Shown here: positions 17,883-26,559 of the stretch, one piece after another | Numbering within the stretch: the stretch's first letter is position 1 | How the letters are laid out: every line of letters begins with the position of its first letter | Source: Hallerella sp963652365 | Lineage (GTDB): Bacteria > Fibrobacterota > Fibrobacteria > Fibrobacterales > Fibrobacteraceae | DNA length: 64,000 nucleotides | Reading direction: 5' to 3' | NCBI GenBank assembly: GCA_963652365.1 | Contig: CAVJTH010000014.1 | Location: 1-64,000, forward strand | Made by a program: the position numbers and the translations under genes | Notes under the pieces: model-generated | The model's database searches: none | What the model saw: the letters and a program-made list of their open reading frames with translations, nothing else | Told to the model about the DNA's origin: nothing

Positions 17883-18047
17883 TCAGTAGAGAAGTCGAAC
17901 CAGGGTCGAGAGCCGTTCCTGCCCGATGCTTTCCGCCGCGCGATCTACCGCTTTCGGGCTTGAAACGAAGACGACGCTTGTCGCGAGAAGAATCGCGATG
18001 CTGACCGCAAGCAGGTAGAGTCCGACGATCGCTAGGCGCGGTTTCAT
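17883..18047 (-). CDS. Small single-pass membrane protein (54 residues) upstream of the kinase
   Basis: This short frame runs from an ATG that overlaps the LysM gene stop (ATGA at 18044-18047) to a TGA 13 bases before the kinase start. The peptide begins MKPRLAIVGLYLLAVSIAI and has one hydrophobic helix (about residues 5-28) followed by a short charged tail (DRAAESIGQERLSTLVRLLY). Coupling at its 5' end, membrane character and position in a tight operon support a real gene. I recognise no family. A modulator of the neighbouring kinase is possible but unproven. Confidence 0.7.
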   Translation of the reverse strand: MKPRLAIVGLYLLAVSIAILLATSVVFVSSPKAVDRAAESIGQERLSTLVRLLY

Positions 18048-19210
18048 GGGGCGAGCTTTGCCTTGTGCGTTATCGAGACCAGGTTGCCGTATTGGATGCG
18101 CCTGTCGCCGTAGTAGGATTCGCGAACGAGAATCACGGAATGGGAACGGTTCAGGCTGGTGACGATGCCGCGAGCGAGAAGACGCGGAGGAATCAGCGAA
18201 TCCGAAAGATCCTTTTCCCAGATGGCGACTCCGTCGCCTAGGCTGTAGCGGTCGTCTTTTCCGCGGTCAATCATGACGTAGCCATACGGGCCGATGACGA
18301 GATTCTTTTCGAGCGCGTAGCGGACGACTGCCATGCTGTCGAGCGCTGCGGACTTGACTTCGCTGTAGCCTTCGACGTTGATGGGTTGAAACGGCTTGTG
18401 CAGACGGGCCTTTGCGTATTCGATCTTTATCTCGCGCATGTTCTGGAGGAGTATGGCGCGGGAAAGCGTGTCGCCGACATCGGTTATTTTCGCGAGTCCC
18501 GTGTAGCGAAGGACGGCGATCTTTTCCTTGTCGCGGGTCTTGGTCTCGGGAAGCGTGGCTGGTCTTGCGTCCCAGATTTCGACGATCGCCCCGACGGTCG
18601 CCCTGGGCGACGTGTTCATGCCGATTCCGAGCACCATTTCCGTTTCGGGAATGTGCACGAGAGGCTTTCTTTTTTCGCCGGAATTGACGGTGAACCAGGA
18701 CGTGTCCGACTTGAGGCTGTCCGGAGAGAGGAGCATCGGCGAAAGAACCTGGTAGTAGCCGTTGAACGTCTTTGGTTCGGATCGCTGCGCGTAATAGTAG
18801 GAAACGCCTTTCTGTCTTGCAGGCTCCTTCTTCTTGTCCGCGTCGGCGGAGAGGCTCCCGAGCATCTTGGCGAAGTGGTCGTCCTGGCTTGCGGATGCGC
18901 ATCCGCTCGGAGCGGAAACGCCTTTCGGCAGCGAGGAATCGCTTGTAGATGTCGCGCACGGAATGGGCGCCGTCTTCGGTTTCGCCTTGGTGGTGTCGGG
19001 CGATCCTCCCAGGTAGATGGAATCGCCCGGGTAAATCCAGTGCGGATCCTGGATGTGCCTGTTGTTCTCCCACAGGTCCGGCCATGCAAAGGGATTGTTC
19101 AGGTATTCGCCGGAAATGTCCCAGAGGGTGTCTCCCTGCTTGACGAAATAGGCGCTTGCCGCGATAACGACAAGTCCGAGAGCGATGGAAATGCTTTGAA
19201 TGTGCCTCAT
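18044..19210 (-). CDS. LysM-domain envelope protein
   Basis: This 388-residue protein has an N-terminal hydrophobic signal/anchor followed directly by a LysM motif (YFVKQGDTLWDISGEYLNNPFAWPDLWENNRHIQDPHWIYPGDSI, residues about 21-66), which binds peptidoglycan glycan strands. The remainder contains a low-complexity linker (residues 70-130) and a C-terminal half with repeated beta-type strands such as VGAIVEIWDARP, VLRYTGLAKITDVGDTLSRAI and GVAIWEKDLSDSLIPPRLLARGIV, of a kind seen in other LysM proteins of unknown role. It precedes the small membrane protein and kinase, with which it overlaps by four bases. Confidence 0.85.
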   Translation of the reverse strand: MRHIQSISIALGLVVIAASAYFVKQGDTLWDISGEYLNNPFAWPDLWENNRHIQDPHWIYPGDSIYLGGSPDTTKAKPKTAPIPCATSTSDSSLPKGVSAPSGCASASQDDHFAKMLGSLSADADKKKEPARQKGVSYYYAQRSEPKTFNGYYQVLSPMLLSPDSLKSDTSWFTVNSGEKRKPLVHIPETEMVLGIGMNTSPRATVGAIVEIWDARPATLPETKTRDKEKIAVLRYTGLAKITDVGDTLSRAILLQNMREIKIEYAKARLHKPFQPINVEGYSEVKSAALDSMAVVRYALEKNLVIGPYGYVMIDRGKDDRYSLGDGVAIWEKDLSDSLIPPRLLARGIVTSLNRSHSVILVRESYYGDRRIQYGNLVSITHKAKLAP

Positions 19211-19244
19211 AGTGTCAATTTAATCTTTTTTGTGCGCAAAATGT

Positions 19245-20498
19245 CTAGCGCCTGCGTTTTTGGCTGAAAAGAATCGTCCCTGCTCGCGAAGCGTTTTCCG
19301 TTTCCTGGTTTTCGCGTTTCCGGATGACGGTTCCCTTGCGCTCTTCGCGGCGTCCGAGAAGACCCGCGCGGTCGGGGACAAAGAAAAACAGCGCATGGAT
19401 GCGCGGACTTCCCGGTTCGAGGTCGATCGGCACGATTTTCCGAAGCATGTAGCCTTCGCGTCGAAAGCGCTTGATTTCCTGGGCGGCGACGGCGAGGTCG
19501 GAAGAGTTCAGGAGAATGCGTTCGGGCTTGCATGCGGCGATTTCCGGGATGACGTTTCCGGCCAGGGGCTTTCCGGCGGGCGGATCGAGGTAGATGGTCC
19601 ACTTGCCGTCCCTGGATTTTCCGCGGAAGAATTTCGGGAAGAATTCCTTGTCGATTGCCGCATGGATGTATCGGACGTTCGGCGTCTGGCGATCCATGGC
19701 GCGTACATCCGCCGCAAAGCAGTCTTCGAAGTCCTTGGAAAGAGCCTCGGCGATGTAGGCGGGACCAGCGAAGCATTCGAGAAACCGGTCGTCTCTTGCC
19801 GGGTGAATCATTTCGCGGATACGTTTCGGAAGGCCTATCCAGGGAGCCTTGCAGGCGGGAGCCCAGTCGATGACGCTGTATTTCTGGTCGGTGCCTCCGA
19901 TCGGAATGTATCGGCTGCCAAAGCCCTTGCGAAATTCGATGCGGGAACCGGGAACGGGATGAGCCGGATCGAATGTCTGCACCGGATTCACCTGAATCTG
20001 GTGGCAGCAGAGAACGTCGCCCGAATGCTCGCGTTCGAGATAGTCGAGGAATGTCTTGAATTCCCGGGTCGCTTCCGCGGAATGCAGGATGTTCTGCACG
20101 GCGATGCCGAAGCGTCCGTCTCCCGTTGCGCGAAACCAGATCTGGAGAATCGACCCGCGGAACTTGGAAAGGTGAGGCTTTCGAATCTGGCTGTCGATGT
20201 CGAGAACGAGCTTTGGCGGCTTGGCGCCCTTGAATGGGCTTTCGATGGAGAGTATGCGGTTTCCCTTGGCCATGTGCTGCGAGAGGATGCGCCAGTCGCA
20301 GGCGTCTGCCTTGACGGGAACCGTAAACCAGCTCTGGATCTTTCCCGGAACCCGGTTTTCCGTTGCCCAGCGCTCGAAATAGGCGCGTTTTCCTTCCAGA
20401 TCGGTCGGAATCGGTTCGGGCGTCTTGTCGGGTTTCGGCATTGAAGCTGCCGGTTTGCGGTTCCAGGTGCCGCGGTTCTTGAGAGTTCTTCTTTGCAT
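19245..20498 (-). CDS. TrmA/RlmD-like class I SAM methyltransferase-fold protein lacking the catalytic cysteine
   Basis: This 417-residue protein resembles m5U RNA methyltransferases in its second half: the ILQIWFRATGDGRFGIAVQNI strand, the SAM loop FLECFAGPAYIAEALS and YLDPPAGK. Where TrmA/RlmC/RlmD have an S-C-N-P-type motif with the catalytic Cys, this protein reads LLNSSDLAVAAQEIKRF, so the nucleophile is missing. The C-terminus is a basic, Arg-rich tail. The start at 20498 is eight bases after the stop of the primase-helicase-like gene, so the two are probably co-transcribed. It may be a divergent methyltransferase with another chemistry or an RNA-binding protein; activity cannot be inferred. 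Confidence 0.6.
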   Translation of the reverse strand: MQRRTLKNRGTWNRKPAASMPKPDKTPEPIPTDLEGKRAYFERWATENRVPGKIQSWFTVPVKADACDWRILSQHMAKGNRILSIESPFKGAKPPKLVLDIDSQIRKPHLSKFRGSILQIWFRATGDGRFGIAVQNILHSAEATREFKTFLDYLEREHSGDVLCCHQIQVNPVQTFDPAHPVPGSRIEFRKGFGSRYIPIGGTDQKYSVIDWAPACKAPWIGLPKRIREMIHPARDDRFLECFAGPAYIAEALSKDFEDCFAADVRAMDRQTPNVRYIHAAIDKEFFPKFFRGKSRDGKWTIYLDPPAGKPLAGNVIPEIAACKPERILLNSSDLAVAAQEIKRFRREGYMLRKIVPIDLEPGSPRIHALFFFVPDRAGLLGRREERKGTVIRKRENQETENASRAGTILFSQKRRR

Positions 20499-20506
20499 AG
20501 TTCCAG

Positions 20507-22231
20507 CTAGACGATAAAGCGCGGATAGTGCCAGGTGCAGTCTCTTGCGGGTTGCGGGGCGAAGTTTCGGAATTCTCCGCGTAGGCTGAACATGTCGGGC
20601 GAGCCGCTTATCGGTGAAAGGGTGATTCGGGAATCCGCATGGGCTTCGAGTTCCGGATATTCGCCGGGGTTTGTCGCCGCGATGACGGCGGAACCGGTAA
20701 GGGATATCAGCACATCGACCATCTGGAGAAGGGCCTTTTCCGGGGGAATGTTGTTTCGGACCGCTTTCGGGTTGTGGAGAACGGCGGAAATCGGGTCGAT
20801 GACGATCGCCGCGTAGTCGTGATCTTCCAGCTTCTTGGCGCCTTTGACCCTCTTCGCGACATACTGCGCCATTTCGAGGGGCGACAGGGCGATGCCGCGC
20901 AAGTTGAGGAACCCGAATTCGGGAATGGAAGCGGAAAGTCCGCGGGAGGCGGCGACTGCGAACAGCCTGTTGAGAAAGGCGGAGCGGGTGCTTTCGAAAT
21001 TGACGAACAGAACGGCGGACCGGTGTGTCGAAGAGAAGAGCCAATCCTCGCCATGGGCGAGCGAAAAGGCGAGATCCATCAGGGCAAAGGACTTGCCCGA
21101 CTTTGGCGGTGCGTCGAGCAGCAGGAATTCTCCCGTTTCGAGCGTGCCGTCGATCAGGAGCCTGTCCTTTTTCGGCGCATCGTCGCTGTCGCTTGCCAGT
21201 TCGACGAGAGGCTTTCCGTCCAGGCAGTATTCGACCCAGGTCTGCCAGTCTTCGAAGGTCTTTGCGCCTTGTTCGAGGCCTATCAGGTATTGCTGCTTTC
21301 CGTTGCGGAGAACTCCCGGCATCCGAACCATCTGCCCCGGATTCGCGTTTGTCGAATCGACCTTGAAACCCTGGGAATCCAGCGTCTTGAACAGGTATTC
21401 GACCCGGGAATCGTATTCTTCGCGGCTTTTCGCGTGAATCTTGATCCAGGCCTGTACGGAATTCGCGCCGGTGCTGACGAGTGCCGCGCACGGGAGGTTC
21501 AGCGCCTTGTAGTAGGCGAGTTGCTTCGCCAGGCTGAAATTCGGGTTATCGACGACCGCGTAGCGGAAACGGAACGATTCGTCGCTTTCGTCTTCGCCCT
21601 TGACCGGGTTGAGCCCGACGAGCGCGCCATCCGGACCGTCGAGGGACTTCATCGTTTTCTTGATGTTTTCCGCCTGACCCAGAATCTCTTTTACCGATTG
21701 GACTGTCGCTTCGGACGTGTTGGATTTCTTGTATTCGATGGATTCTTCCGGCTTGAAAAGCGCGCCGAGAAGCTTTGCGAAGTCCAACCGCCAGTCCGGG
21801 GTTGGCCATGGAATGTTGAGCGCTTCCGGGTCTATCCGGTGGTTCTGCAAAAGTTCGAGCGCCTGGGCGTCAAGTCCCATCGCGAGAACCTGTTCCAGGG
21901 AAATGGCTCCCGAGATGATCGGCTGGACCTGGCCGTTGAAGGAACCTGTCTGCGGCGAGGCCTGCTTTTCTGCCTGGGCTTCTTGCTGGGTAGTCGTTTC
22001 GCGCTTGCGTTCGCGCTTTTCGGCGGCGAAAGCCCTGCGGATGATCGTGTCGGCGTCTTCTTCGGAGAGGCCTTCGTCCTTTGCGTGCCCTCCCAGCTGG
22101 AATGTCGCCTCCATGTAGGTCATGCCGCTTTGTTCCGCGGCTTCGGCAGCGCGGAAAAGTTCGGCCTTGAGATCTTCGGGCTTGTGCTTGTCGCTTAGAA
22201 ACAGATTGATGATTTGGCGCGGACTGTCCAT
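20507..22231 (-). CDS. AEP-like primase / RepA-type AAA helicase fusion
   Basis: This 574-residue protein has a helical N-terminus (residues 1-60), a Gln-rich linker, then a region about 195-335 resembling plasmid/phage archaeo-eukaryotic primases: RYAVVDNPNFSLA, AALVSTGANSVQAWIKIHAKSREEYDSRV and VDSTNANPGQMVRMPGVLRNGKQQYLI. The C-terminal part is an AAA_25/RepA-like ATPase with Walker A DAPPKSGKSF near 370 and Walker B YAAIVIDPI. The His expected after the S-x-G segment is Gln, so primase activity is uncertain, while the ATPase site looks intact. Such fusions usually belong to plasmids or phages, but no integrase, capsid or partition gene is nearby. It is followed closely by the TrmA-like gene. 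Confidence 0.75.
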   Translation of the reverse strand: MDSPRQIINLFLSDKHKPEDLKAELFRAAEAAEQSGMTYMEATFQLGGHAKDEGLSEEDADTIIRRAFAAEKRERKRETTTQQEAQAEKQASPQTGSFNGQVQPIISGAISLEQVLAMGLDAQALELLQNHRIDPEALNIPWPTPDWRLDFAKLLGALFKPEESIEYKKSNTSEATVQSVKEILGQAENIKKTMKSLDGPDGALVGLNPVKGEDESDESFRFRYAVVDNPNFSLAKQLAYYKALNLPCAALVSTGANSVQAWIKIHAKSREEYDSRVEYLFKTLDSQGFKVDSTNANPGQMVRMPGVLRNGKQQYLIGLEQGAKTFEDWQTWVEYCLDGKPLVELASDSDDAPKKDRLLIDGTLETGEFLLLDAPPKSGKSFALMDLAFSLAHGEDWLFSSTHRSAVLFVNFESTRSAFLNRLFAVAASRGLSASIPEFGFLNLRGIALSPLEMAQYVAKRVKGAKKLEDHDYAAIVIDPISAVLHNPKAVRNNIPPEKALLQMVDVLISLTGSAVIAATNPGEYPELEAHADSRITLSPISGSPDMFSLRGEFRNFAPQPARDCTWHYPRFIV

Positions 22232-22282
22232 ATGGGAAGAAATATAATTTTATTCGACTTTGGGCAAAAGTTCCTGTCGGAT

Positions 22283-23647
22283 TCAGCGCGTCACATTGCG
22301 GATCCAGCGTTTTCGCTCGACACGCCATACGAGGATGGGAACCTTGACCAGTTCGTCGGAACGCAGCATCAGGAAGACGAGCGGAAAGGAAAGTTCCCAC
22401 GTGAAACCGGCCAGGTATCCAAGAGGAATGGAAAAGAGCCAAAGGCTCCCGATGTCGAGGATGGACGTAAAGACCGTATCGCCGCCAGCCCTGAGAATGC
22501 CGATGACCGCCGGCGACGTGTAGGAGTGCAGGACGATGATGCCGCACTGGATGCAGACAAATGTCCTTGCGAGCTGGATGGTTTCTTCCGGAATCGCGTA
22601 GAGGGCGAGAATCGAATCCTTGCCGATGAAGAGAATGATCGCGGCGACGATGCCGACCAGGACTCCGGCGAGGCAAAGCGAGTTCGCGTAACGCTTCGCG
22701 TCGTCCAGGTTTCCGCCGCCGAGCCTGTTCCCGATGATGGGCGCGGCCGCTCCGGCAACGCCGAAGATAAAGACCAGCGCGATCTGCTGGAGGGTCCCCA
22801 CGATACTCGCCGCGGCGACGATGGTCGTGTTCAGATGTCCGAGAACAACGGATTGGGCGGCGACCCCGACGGACCAGCCCGTTTCGTTGATGACGACCGG
22901 GATGCTGTAGCGGAGAAAGTCCTTGAACAGGGGAATGTCCAGGTGGAAGAGACGCCGGAAGCGAAAGTTCAGGTGTCTTTCCACGAAGCGCACGTAGAGG
23001 ATCATCGCCAGGCATTCGAGCGCTCTGGCGACAAGCGTAGCGATCGCCGCTCCGCGGACTCCCAGGGCGGGAAATCCCAGGTTCCCGAAAATCAGAAGCC
23101 AGTTGAGGACGATGTTCAGGACGAATGCGCCCGACGTGATGAGGAGGCTTGCCTTGACTTCGCGCGTGCTGCGCATCAGCATGACGAGCGTGTTGCTGAA
23201 TCCGAAGAAAAAGTAGGTGAACCCCTGGATCTTCAGGTATTCCGTGCCGATTTCGACAAGTTCGGGGACATTCGTGAAAATTCGCATGACTTCGCGCGGA
23301 AAGGTCGTCGTGACGAAACCGAACAGGAAGGAAACGAGCGTTCCCATGCAGAGCGTGATGGAGACGATTTTCTGGATGCTTGCCGAATCGCGCTTTCCGT
23401 AGTATTGCGCGACGAGAAGCCCGCCACCGCTTGCCGTTCCGAACGAGATCAGCGAAAAGACGAAAAAAGGCTGCCCGGCGAGCGTCACTGCGCCGAGGGC
23501 TGCCTCCGAAACGCTTCCGACCATGAGGTTGTCGGCGAGCGAAAGCGAAAACTTGATCAGGTCCTGCAGGGCGATTGGGAGCGCCAGTCCGACGAGAACC
23601 TTGAAAAAGTGCGGTTCCAGGATGAACTTTTCGGAAAGCTTCATCAC
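22283..23647 (-). CDS. MATE-family multidrug/sodium antiporter
   Basis: This protein of about 454 residues has twelve predicted membrane helices in two related halves, with the MATE hallmarks PIALQDLIKFSLSLADNLMVG near the N-terminus, SFGTASGGGLLVAQYYG, and APIIGNRLGGGNLDDAKRYA in the second half. MATE proteins export cationic drugs or metabolites in exchange for sodium or protons across the inner membrane. The start is either the GTG at 23647 (GTGA overlap) or the ATG at 23644 (TGATG overlap) with the XPB gene stop, so the genes are coupled. The substrate cannot be told. Confidence 0.93.
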   Translation of the reverse strand: MMKLSEKFILEPHFFKVLVGLALPIALQDLIKFSLSLADNLMVGSVSEAALGAVTLAGQPFFVFSLISFGTASGGGLLVAQYYGKRDSASIQKIVSITLCMGTLVSFLFGFVTTTFPREVMRIFTNVPELVEIGTEYLKIQGFTYFFFGFSNTLVMLMRSTREVKASLLITSGAFVLNIVLNWLLIFGNLGFPALGVRGAAIATLVARALECLAMILYVRFVERHLNFRFRRLFHLDIPLFKDFLRYSIPVVINETGWSVGVAAQSVVLGHLNTTIVAAASIVGTLQQIALVFIFGVAGAAAPIIGNRLGGGNLDDAKRYANSLCLAGVLVGIVAAIILFIGKDSILALYAIPEETIQLARTFVCIQCGIIVLHSYTSPAVIGILRAGGDTVFTSILDIGSLWLFSIPLGYLAGFTWELSFPLVFLMLRSDELVKVPILVWRVERKRWIRNVTR

Positions 23648-25395
23648 GTTCCCGCGGGAACGATTTCTCCGCCGGAATAGTTGAGAATCTTGTAGGCGTA
23701 TCCCTGCTCGGTGAGGAACAGCTGCCGGTTCATCGCGAATTCCTGTTCCTTGGAATCCTTGGTCACCAGGGAATAGAAATGCGCCGGGCGACCGTCTTCC
23801 TTGGGACGCAGGACGCGACCGAGTCTCTGGGCTTCTTCCTGGCGGCTTCCGAAGGTTCCCGAAATCTGGATGAGAATGCTTGCGTCGGGAAGGTCTATCG
23901 CGAAGTTTCCCACCTTGGAAATCATGAGATTGCGGAGCGTTCCCTTGCGGAAGTCTCCGTAGAGCCTGTCCCGTTCCTTGTTCGGCGTCTTTCCCGTGAT
24001 CAGCGGAATTTCGAGCTTTTCGGACAGCTTTTGCAGCTGGTCGATGTATTGCCCGATAATCAGGATGCGGTCTTCCGGTTCGTCATGCGTTTCGATGAGC
24101 TTTTTTACGACGTCGTCCTTCTGCGGGTTCGTACTCGCTATCGTGATCTTGTCGCGCGTCTGGGCGAGAGCGTATTGCATTTTCTGCTCGGCGGTCATCG
24201 TGACGCGGATTTCGCAGCAGTCCGCGGTAGCGATCCAGCCTTGCGATTCGAGAATCTTCCAGGGAAGGTCGAACTTTTTCGGGCCGATGAGCGAGAACAC
24301 CTCGGTTTCCTTGCCGTCTTCGCGAACAAGCGTCGCGGTCAGGCCTAGCCGGCGCGTAGCCTGCATCTCGGCGCTGAAGCGAAAAACCGGAGCGGGCAGG
24401 AGATGAACCTCGTCGTAAATCATCAGTCCCCACTTGTGTTCGCTGAACAATGGGAAGTTCACGAGAGGCTTGTCGTCCGATTCTTCCTTTTTTTCATCCT
24501 CGGCGGCATCGCCTTTCTTGACGCGCTTTCTCTGGGTCAGGATCTGGTAGGTCGCGACGGTGACGGGTCCGATTTCCTTGACATCTCCCGAATATTCCTT
24601 GACCTGGTCCGCGGTGAGAGTCGTCTTGTCGAGAAGCTCGCGAATCCATTGCCTGGCCGCGGAAATGTTCGGGGTGAGGATGAGCGTGCGGGTCTTCATC
24701 AGGGCCATTGTCGCCATGCCGATGAGCGTCTTGCCCGATCCGCAGGGAAGGACGATGACGCCCGAACCGCCTTTTTCGGAACCGGACGCGTAGAAGATCT
24801 GCGATGCGTCCTTCTGGTAGCTGCGGAGTTCGAGCTTCTTTCCGCCGAGCGTTTCCTTGCGAAGCTCGATCGGAAGCGGGTCGCCGGAAACGTAGCCTGC
24901 GATATCCTCGACGGGAAATCCGTTCAGCGTGAGGGTCATCTTGAGAATGCCGCGCTTGTTCGGATCGACGATCGCTACCCTGTCGCCTTCGAATTTCAAG
25001 AGGCAGCTTGCGACGTTTGGCAGCTTGCAGACTTCCTTGAAAAGCGCGGGGTCGGTCGATTCCAGGCAGAGTCCCCGCTCGTTCTTGACGAGCTTGAGCA
25101 TTCCGTAGCGACCCATGTATTCGTGAATTTCCGTCGCGACGGTTTCCGGAACGGGATACTTCCCCTGGTCTTCGAGACAGCGGACGACATCGTCGGCGGT
25201 GAGGCCTGTCGATGCGGCGTTCCAGAGAGAAAGATGCGAAATGCGGTATGTGTGCAAGTGCTCCGGGCTCTTGACGAGCTCGGTGAACGGAGCGATTGCG
25301 TCTCGGGCCTCGACGTAGTGCCTGTTGTGCACTTCGACGAGGATTTCCATGTTGCTTTGAACGATAATTGCGCCTTCGGGATTCATAGGCGCCAT
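23644..25395 (-). CDS. XPB/ERCC3-like DNA repair helicase
   Basis: This protein of about 583 residues belongs to helicase superfamily 2. The N-terminal 190 residues match the helicase-associated domain of bacterial XPB (for example LSLWNAASTGLTADDVVRCLEDQ). Motif I is VLPCGSGKTLIG, motif II is the DEVH box YDEVHLLPA, motif III is LGLTATL, and the C-terminal RecA domain has ISKVGNFAIDLPDASILIQISGTFGSRQEEAQRLGRVLRP. Bacterial XPB unwinds DNA 3' to 5' and is linked to repair. The start at 25395 (MAPMNPEG) lacks a clear ribosome-binding site; 25386 is the alternative. It is first in a long minus-strand run and follows a tRNA terminator. Confidence 0.93.
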   Translation of the reverse strand: MAPMNPEGAIIVQSNMEILVEVHNRHYVEARDAIAPFTELVKSPEHLHTYRISHLSLWNAASTGLTADDVVRCLEDQGKYPVPETVATEIHEYMGRYGMLKLVKNERGLCLESTDPALFKEVCKLPNVASCLLKFEGDRVAIVDPNKRGILKMTLTLNGFPVEDIAGYVSGDPLPIELRKETLGGKKLELRSYQKDASQIFYASGSEKGGSGVIVLPCGSGKTLIGMATMALMKTRTLILTPNISAARQWIRELLDKTTLTADQVKEYSGDVKEIGPVTVATYQILTQRKRVKKGDAAEDEKKEESDDKPLVNFPLFSEHKWGLMIYDEVHLLPAPVFRFSAEMQATRRLGLTATLVREDGKETEVFSLIGPKKFDLPWKILESQGWIATADCCEIRVTMTAEQKMQYALAQTRDKITIASTNPQKDDVVKKLIETHDEPEDRILIIGQYIDQLQKLSEKLEIPLITGKTPNKERDRLYGDFRKGTLRNLMISKVGNFAIDLPDASILIQISGTFGSRQEEAQRLGRVLRPKEDGRPAHFYSLVTKDSKEQEFAMNRQLFLTEQGYAYKILNYSGGEIVPAGT

Positions 25396-25436
25396 ATTTA
25401 AAAAAATATGGGGAACTTGGCGAAAGAAAACGAAAC

Positions 25437-25468
25437 AAAAAGGACCGGATTCTTTCGAATCCGGCCCT
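25437..25468 (-). terminator. Intrinsic terminator of tRNA-Thr
   Basis: On the minus strand a 12-base stem (AGGGCCGGATTC with GAATCCGGTCCT) closes a GAAA loop and ends in a T-run. It starts two bases after the tRNA end and separates it from the XPB gene. Confidence 0.9.
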
Positions 25469-25470
25469 AG

Positions 25471-25543
25471 AGCCACCCAACAGATTTGAACTGTCGACCT
25501 GCTGATTACGAATCAGCTGCTCTACCAGCTGAGCTAGAGTGGC
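25471..25543 (-). tRNA. tRNA-Thr (anticodon CGT)
   Basis: The minus strand folds into a cloverleaf: acceptor GCCACTC pairs with GGGTGGC (one G:U), D arm GCTCAGCTGGTAGAGC, anticodon stem GCTGA/TCAGC with loop TTCGTAA giving anticodon CGT (codon ACG, Thr), and T arm with GTTCAAATC. The discriminator is T and no CCA is encoded. Confidence 0.95.
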
Positions 25544-25622
25544 ATCGCAAGACCAAATGTAACAAATATTTTGAAAAATTTCTATATTAGACCTAAAATT
25601 TTTTTTTCAAGGACCCAAAAAC

Positions 25623-26336
25623 ATGGACTCTAAGATGCCGAATAGCATGCCGAATGGCGGATCTTCCGCCGGAAGCTCGGAAATGAAGGAATTTTTTATC
25701 CAGCATGGAATGGTGGTGGGAATCGTTCTCCTTGTCGTCGTGATCGCCGTGATCGCGGTGGTGCGCTTTCACGCTTCGAAGACCGAGACGAACGCGGCGC
25801 AGGCGGAGCTCCTGGGCTTGGCGCTTGCCTACGAATACACGGGCAAGAAGGACAGCGCGCTTGCGGAGTATGACCGCTTGCTTTCCGGAAACGAACTGAG
25901 CGGGGAAACCCTTGCCAAGGCGGCGCTTCTTTCGGGGAACATCCGTTTCCAGAACGGGGAGTTCGATGCCGCGGCGATTCTCTACCAGAAGGCGCTCGAC
26001 AACGCGGGAAAGTTGCCGCTCGTTCGCGGCGGCGCGATGCACGGACAGGCCGCTGTCGCTATCGAAAAGAAGGACTATGCCGCAGCGGTAAGCCTTCTCG
26101 AAAAGTTCATCGCCGAGTTTGGCAAGCGGACCGGCGACCTGGAAGATCGCTACGAAAAGGTCGAACCGGCGGATCCCGTTCCGACGGTGGCCGATGCGCT
26201 CTGGAAGCTTTCGCTTGTCTATAGCCAGATGGGATTCCCGGACAAGGCCAAGGCGACCGCCGAGAAGCTTCTCAAGAAGTATGGGGACAGCCCGGTTTAC
26301 GTGGATCGCGCAAAAAAGCTGATCGCGACTCTCTGA
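25623..26336 (+). CDS. Membrane-anchored TPR protein (YfgM-like)
   Basis: This 237-residue protein has a short polar N-terminus, one membrane helix at about 29-47 (MVVGIVLLVVVIAVIAVV) and a periplasmic domain of tetratricopeptide repeats (ALAYEYTGKKDSALAEYDRLL, AALLSGNIRFQNGEFDAAAILYQKAL, LSLVYSQMGFPDKAKATAEKLL). Topology and length recall YfgM, a periplasmic chaperone partner of SecYEG; the bamB/der neighbours seen with YfgM elsewhere are absent. An AAGGA site lies nine bases before the ATG and a TATATT -10 element at 25583-25588. A terminator follows at 26361. It is apparently monocistronic. Confidence 0.85.
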   Translation: MDSKMPNSMPNGGSSAGSSEMKEFFIQHGMVVGIVLLVVVIAVIAVVRFHASKTETNAAQAELLGLALAYEYTGKKDSALAEYDRLLSGNELSGETLAKAALLSGNIRFQNGEFDAAAILYQKALDNAGKLPLVRGGAMHGQAAVAIEKKDYAAAVSLLEKFIAEFGKRTGDLEDRYEKVEPADPVPTVADALWKLSLVYSQMGFPDKAKATAEKLLKKYGDSPVYVDRAKKLIATL

Positions 26337-26360
26337 TTTTCGACATTCGAAGTTTCAGGA

Positions 26361-26390
26361 AAGGCTCGTCGGTTTCGGCGGGTCTTTTTT
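26361..26390 (+). terminator. Intrinsic terminator after the TPR gene
   Basis: AAGGCTCGTCG (26361-26371) pairs fully, allowing G:U, with CGGCGGGTCTT (26376-26386) and is followed by a run of T. Confidence 0.85.
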
Positions 26391-26559
26391 GTGGGCGACG
26401 TGGACGTGGAACGCGTTTTTCGAAACTCGACAAATATGTCGCAAAAAAGTACGATGGACGATGAACCGGCGGTCGAAGTCAAAAAGACTTCCGGAAACTT
26501 TTGAGCAGGATTTCCGTTCACATTTTAAATTTCCCACAAAAACAACATCGGAGAATCCT

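Noticed and set aside
20499..21491. An N-terminal extension of the TrmA-like protein
   Set aside because: This part is antisense-frame shadow inside the primase-helicase gene; the ATG at 20498 follows that gene's stop directly.
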